Shown: one piece after another, positions 33,348 through 36,397 of the stretch
How positions within the stretch are numbered: the stretch's first letter is position 1
Layout: each line of letters opens with the position of its first letter
Source of the DNA: an uncultured Clostridia bacterium
Lineage (GTDB): Bacteria; Bacillota; Clostridia; TANB77; CAG-465
Length of the DNA stretch: 36,397 nucleotides
Direction of reading: 5' to 3'
Assembly: GCA_944387385.1 (NCBI GenBank)
Contig: CALXES010000014.1
Coordinates: 1 to 36,397, forward strand
Notes under the pieces: generated by a model
Seen by the model: only the letters and a program-made list of their open reading frames with translations
Database searches by the model: none
Told to the model about the DNA's origin: nothing
Position numbers and translations under genes: made by a program

Positions 33348-33401
33348 TATAATATTATTATTTGTAAAAAAAAAATTTTTATATATAAAATATTTTTTAC
33401 T

Positions 33402-33441
33402 AAAAAAATGAAAGCAGATTTTTAATCTCTACTTTCATTTT
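33402..33441 (-). terminator. Terminator after hflX
   Basis: Imperfect stem AAAATGAAAG.../...CTTTCATTTT with an inner GATT/AATC, then a T run on the minus strand. Confidence 0.85.
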
Positions 33442-33471
33442 ACCACTTCATCTAAAAAGAAGAAGTTATTT

Positions 33472-34740
33472 TTATATTTCTTCAATAACATATTCCTTAT
33501 ATTTATTATATTGAGCAATTCTACATTCAACTTCAAGTATTGTTCCCTTTTCATTATAGTCTGTAGACATTACTGTTGCGTGTTCATTTAAATAAGATAC
33601 TACACTTCCGTCAGAAAAAGGTATAAGCATTTTACATCTTTTATAATTTTTATAAATTCTTTCAACTATCATATCAATTAATTCATCCATTCCCTTTTTC
33701 TCTTTTATGGATAAATATATTTCATCTTCATCGATAAGCGGAAGTTTATCTAACATTAATTCTGATTTATTATAAACATAAATAACTGGTATATCAGATG
33801 CACCAATACTTTCTAGGGTCTTTTTAGTTACATCTAAATGAGTATCAAAATCTGGGTCTGAATAATCTATAACCTCTAGAAGTAAATCTGCATTTTTTAT
33901 TTCTTCTAAAGTAGATCTAAAAGCTTTAATTAAGTCGTGAGGCAATTCACTTATAAAACCAACTGTATCGGAAAGTAAAAATTTTCTATTATCGTCTAAT
34001 TCAATTTTTCTCACAGATGTATCTAAAGTTGCAAACAGCATATCTTCTTCAAACACTCTTTTATCTTCATCTTTTACAAATCTATCTATCATATAGTTCA
34101 TCAATGTTGATTTTCCAGCATTTGTATATCCAACTAGCGATACAAGAGGAATATCAGATTCCTCTCTTTTCTTTCTTTGTACTTCTCTATCTTTAGATAG
34201 TTCTTCTAATTCTTTTTTCAAATCAGTTAGCTTATCTTCTATTCTTCTTCTATCAAGCTCAATTTTTTTCTCACCAGACCCCTTATTAAAAAATCCTGAT
34301 CCTCCACCTTGTCTACCCAAAGATTTATGAAGACCTACAAGTCTTGGTAACATATACTCAAGTCTTGCAACTTCTACTTGTAATTTTGCCTCTTTAGTTC
34401 TAGCTCTTCTTGAAAATATTTCTAAGATCAAAGCTGTTCTATCAATTACTTCACAACTAAAAATATCTGCTAAATTTCTAGTTTGAGTTCCTGATAATTC
34501 ATTATTAAAAATAACCATGTCTACATTTAAAGCCTCCGCTTTTTTTGCAATTTCTTCAGCTTTACCTTTTCCAACGTATAATGGTTTGTTTATTTCTAAC
34601 AAATTTTGTGTTTCTCTTCCAACCACTTCAATATCGCAAGCAAGTGCTAAATTTTCAAGTTCATCCATTAGCTTTTCAAAGTTTTCCTGAAAATCAACAT
34701 TAACACCAACAAGTATTGCCTTTTCCTTTTCTTGTCTCAT
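33472..34740 (-). CDS. hflX: Ribosome-associated GTPase HflX (422 aa)
   Basis: Splits stalled or hibernating ribosomes under stress. The N-terminal HflX domain has PLYVGKGKAEEI and NNELSGTQTRNL, then RTALILEIFSRRARTKEAKLQVE and the basic glycine loop SLGRQGGGSGFFNKGSGE. The GTPase domain shows GYTNAGKST (204-212), the G3 DTVGFISELP and G4 YNKSE. The C-terminal domain is of normal size. The ATG at 34740 is preceded by AGGTGAT; the in-frame ATG at 34788 overlaps the promoter and is rejected. Confidence 0.96.
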   Translation of the reverse strand: MRQEKEKAILVGVNVDFQENFEKLMDELENLALACDIEVVGRETQNLLEINKPLYVGKGKAEEIAKKAEALNVDMVIFNNELSGTQTRNLADIFSCEVIDRTALILEIFSRRARTKEAKLQVEVARLEYMLPRLVGLHKSLGRQGGGSGFFNKGSGEKKIELDRRRIEDKLTDLKKELEELSKDREVQRKKREESDIPLVSLVGYTNAGKSTLMNYMIDRFVKDEDKRVFEEDMLFATLDTSVRKIELDDNRKFLLSDTVGFISELPHDLIKAFRSTLEEIKNADLLLEVIDYSDPDFDTHLDVTKKTLESIGASDIPVIYVYNKSELMLDKLPLIDEDEIYLSIKEKKGMDELIDMIVERIYKNYKRCKMLIPFSDGSVVSYLNEHATVMSTDYNEKGTILEVECRIAQYNKYKEYVIEEI

Positions 34741-34756
34741 ATTATCACCTGCTAAG

Positions 34757-34765
34757 ATTATAACA
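34757..34765 (-). promoter_or_regulatory. Extended -10 promoter for hflX
   Basis: TGTTATAAT (TG-extended -10) on the minus strand, 17 bases before the hflX ATG. The -35 region is a T run without a clear hexamer. The leader would be very short. Confidence 0.5.
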
Positions 34766-34785
34766 TATGAAATAAAAAAAATAAA

Positions 34786-34816
34786 CAAAAAAACAAGTGA
34801 TGTTTTTCACTTGTTT
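34786..34816 (-). terminator. Terminator after cpsB
   Basis: Perfect ten-base stem (34791-34800 and 34807-34816), six-base loop, then T-rich sequence on the minus strand. Confidence 0.9.
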
Positions 34817-34821
34817 ATATT

Positions 34822-35568
34822 CTATTTAGATTTTGGATACCATATTGATATTTTATCATTACTCAATACTTTATTTGGATTTTCAACTAAAATTTTGTTT
34901 AAAAGCTCATCATCTTTTATAATCTTTTTTATCGCTTTTAATGATTTATCATACATTTCATATACTGTTGTATTATGAGAATCAGATCCCAAAAAATGTA
35001 CCATATTTAGTTTTAACATTTTCTTAATATTCTTCTTTGCATTTTTTCCGTATTTTCCATTTATGCTTCCTATATTAGATTGAATTAAAACGCCAGATTC
35101 TATTAATTGAGTTAAACTATTAATGTCTTTTGTTACAAAATCATATCGCTCTGGATGTGCAAGAATTGGTATATATCCGGCATCTTGTAACTTATTGAAT
35201 TCATCAAAAACATTGATAGGCACAATATTATTAAATAAAGGTAATTCAACTAAAACATATCTTGAATTTCCTAATGTACATACTTTTTTATTAATAATTA
35301 ACTCTAATAAATTATTAGTAAAAAAAACTTCATTACCATTATATACTTTTATATTAATATTTTCCATTTCAAAGAGCTCATTTATTTTTTTTACATTGTT
35401 GACATATTCTTTGTATACGAGCTCATTGTCATGAATAATGTAATGCGATGTTGCAAAAATTCCAGTATATCCAAGTTCTTGAGCTTTCTTACCCATTTCA
35501 ATACTTGTAGAAGTGTCTAAAGCACCATCATCTGTATACGGAATAATATGACAATGCATATCTAGCAT
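34822..35568 (-). CDS. CpsB/YwqE-type PHP-family tyrosine-protein phosphatase (248 aa)
   Basis: Metal-dependent phosphatase of the PHP fold that dephosphorylates the tyrosine kinase controlling capsule or exopolysaccharide synthesis. The metal motif MLDMHCHIIPYTDDGA is at the start, with HxH and the DDGA typical of CpsB. FATSHYI, GNEVF, YIPILAHPER and HFLGSDSHN supply the remaining metal ligands. Length matches CpsB/YwqE. It lies just after the kinase gene, but a terminator-like hairpin sits between them. AAAGGAG is the ribosome site. Confidence 0.95.
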   Translation of the reverse strand: MLDMHCHIIPYTDDGALDTSTSIEMGKKAQELGYTGIFATSHYIIHDNELVYKEYVNNVKKINELFEMENINIKVYNGNEVFFTNNLLELIINKKVCTLGNSRYVLVELPLFNNIVPINVFDEFNKLQDAGYIPILAHPERYDFVTKDINSLTQLIESGVLIQSNIGSINGKYGKNAKKNIKKMLKLNMVHFLGSDSHNTTVYEMYDKSLKAIKKIIKDDELLNKILVENPNKVLSNDKISIWYPKSK

Positions 35569-35583
35569 ATCTTATTCTCCTTT

Positions 35584-35619
35584 CAAAAAAACAGAGTAAA
35601 TATAGCTATCTACTCTGTA
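35584..35619 (-). terminator. Terminator or attenuator between cpsD and cpsB
   Basis: Stem ACAGAGTA/TACTCTGT with a 12-base loop, then seven T residues on the minus strand. It lies 11 bases after the cpsD stop, and the T run merges into the cpsB ribosome site. Confidence 0.8.
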
Positions 35620-35629
35620 AACTATAATC

Positions 35630-36352
35630 TTATTTTTCAATAACATATTTTTGATAAGATTTTGAATATTCTTTTCTTCTTTCTGTTGATATTTGATTTA
35701 AAATAATTCCTGGTATTTTTCCACCAACAGATTCAATAGCTTTTTTTGTATTAAGTAGTAATTCCTTTTTAGTTTTTCTTGACGAAGCAACTAAAAACAT
35801 ATAATCTACCTTATTAGCAAAAATTAATGCATCTGTTATAATAGAAGCTGGTGGTGTATCTATTATAATCAAGTCAAATTCTTTTTTTAATAAATTTAAT
35901 AAAAATTGAATATTTGCTGTTCCAAGTAGTTCTGATGGGTTAAATGGAACAGGTCCAGATGTAAGTAAATAAACATTTGGTACATCTGTATCTTGTATTT
36001 TTACAGTAAGTTCTTCTTCTATCTTTTGCTCATCTTCTTCAGTTAAAGAACCTCTTAAATTTTTAAGTAAATCTGATAGACCAGTCCTATTTGATTTTTT
36101 AAATATTCTATGTTGTCTTCCCTTTCTTAAATCAGCATCAATAATTAATACTTTTTTTCCATATTGTGCACAAGATATTGCAAGGTTTGATGTTACCCAG
36201 CTTTTACCTTCTCCTGCATTTGAACTAGTTAAACATATTACTTTACTTTCATTATTTTCAAATAAATATAATAAATTTGTTCTAAAAAGTCTGAAAGATT
36301 CTGCAACTGGTGAACGTGGAAAATCATTTACAACTATTTCACTTTTTTCCAT
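35630..36352 (-). CDS. CpsD/CapB-type bacterial tyrosine kinase (240 aa)
   Basis: Cytoplasmic BY-kinase that phosphorylates its own C-terminal tyrosines and controls polysaccharide chain length with its CpsC partner. ESFRLFRTNLLYL is the usual entry helix. Walker A is SSNAGEGKS (43-51), Walker A' LIIDADLRKG (69-78) and Walker B LIIIDTPPA. The tail EYSKSYQKYV has three tyrosines, a short tyrosine cluster. The ATG at 36352 is chosen because GGAGG lies nine bases upstream; the ATG at 36361 abuts that ribosome site. The phosphatase follows. Confidence 0.95.
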   Translation of the reverse strand: MEKSEIVVNDFPRSPVAESFRLFRTNLLYLFENNESKVICLTSSNAGEGKSWVTSNLAISCAQYGKKVLIIDADLRKGRQHRIFKKSNRTGLSDLLKNLRGSLTEEDEQKIEEELTVKIQDTDVPNVYLLTSGPVPFNPSELLGTANIQFLLNLLKKEFDLIIIDTPPASIITDALIFANKVDYMFLVASSRKTKKELLLNTKKAIESVGGKIPGIILNQISTERRKEYSKSYQKYVIEK

Positions 36353-36397
36353 TTTAACCATCCTCCTTCACTACTATCTTCTAATTTTGGAATAGAA
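36334..36397 (-). CDS. C-terminal end of an upstream gene, probably CpsC/Wzz-like (partial)
   Basis: The frame entering from the right edge reads SIPKLEDSSEGGW, then LKWKKVK and TAG at 36334-36336, overlapping the cpsD start by 19 bases. CpsC/Wzz-type chain-length proteins often end in a sequence like LGxIPxxE, and the gene normally precedes cpsD. The evidence is only about 20 residues plus context. Confidence 0.45.
   Translation of the reverse strand, partial: SIPKLEDSSEGGWLKWKKVK

Overview
The window is AT-rich, densely packed Bacillota chromosome, most likely from a spore-forming anaerobic clostridium. Low GC, strong AGGAG-type ribosome sites, T-rich intrinsic terminators, sleB-ypeB and bofA homologues, and the ireB-ruvX-DUF1292 trio all point that way. 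I cannot name the species. Thirty-four of 35 recognised genes lie on the minus strand; the exception is a Sel1-repeat gene at 10046-11590. No rRNA, tRNA, CRISPR array, insertion sequence or prophage was seen, and no gene-free stretch exceeds 300 bases.

Layout, left to right (transcription runs right to left). 1-3267: SNF2 helicase with a SWIM zinc finger, cut by the window edge. 3444-5072: membrane-anchored GH18 hydrolase. 5207-9853: a D-alanine/peptidoglycan operon, alr > alpha/beta hydrolase > membrane-type murF > ddl. 10046-11590: plus-strand Sel1 protein. 11621-15232: DUF6873 (GME-fold) > pcrA > rdgB-like. 15337-16778: HipA-like kinase and a separate small protein resembling the HipA N-terminal subdomain. 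16825-18676: sleB > ypeB germination pair. 18749-21684: frr > cdsA > rseP > bofA. 21749-25094: topoisomerase III and a polysaccharide deacetylase, each with its own promoter. 25269-28948: ynbB-like > HI0933-like flavoprotein > htrA. 29103-30150: ireB > ruvX > DUF1292. 30186-32313: small two-helix membrane protein > large deviant-Walker-A ATPase. 32472-33347: two half-size TSUP transporter genes and a 45-residue protein. 33472-34740: hflX. 34822-36397: capsule control, cpsC (only its last residues) > cpsD kinase > cpsB phosphatase.

Much of the window concerns the cell envelope: D-Ala-D-Ala synthesis and its addition to the precursor, phospholipid synthesis (cdsA), membrane proteolysis (rseP, htrA), cortex lysis at germination (sleB, ypeB), wall modification (GH18, deacetylase) and polysaccharide control (cpsB/D).

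The best candidates for something undescribed are the split HipA-like pair with two separate promoters and no visible HipB (15337-16778), and the ATPase plus VirB2-like small membrane protein (30186-32313). Next come the membrane-embedded murF, bofA placed behind rseP, and the split TSUP transporter with its overlooked 45-residue partner. All functions are inferred from motifs read by eye; no database search was run.
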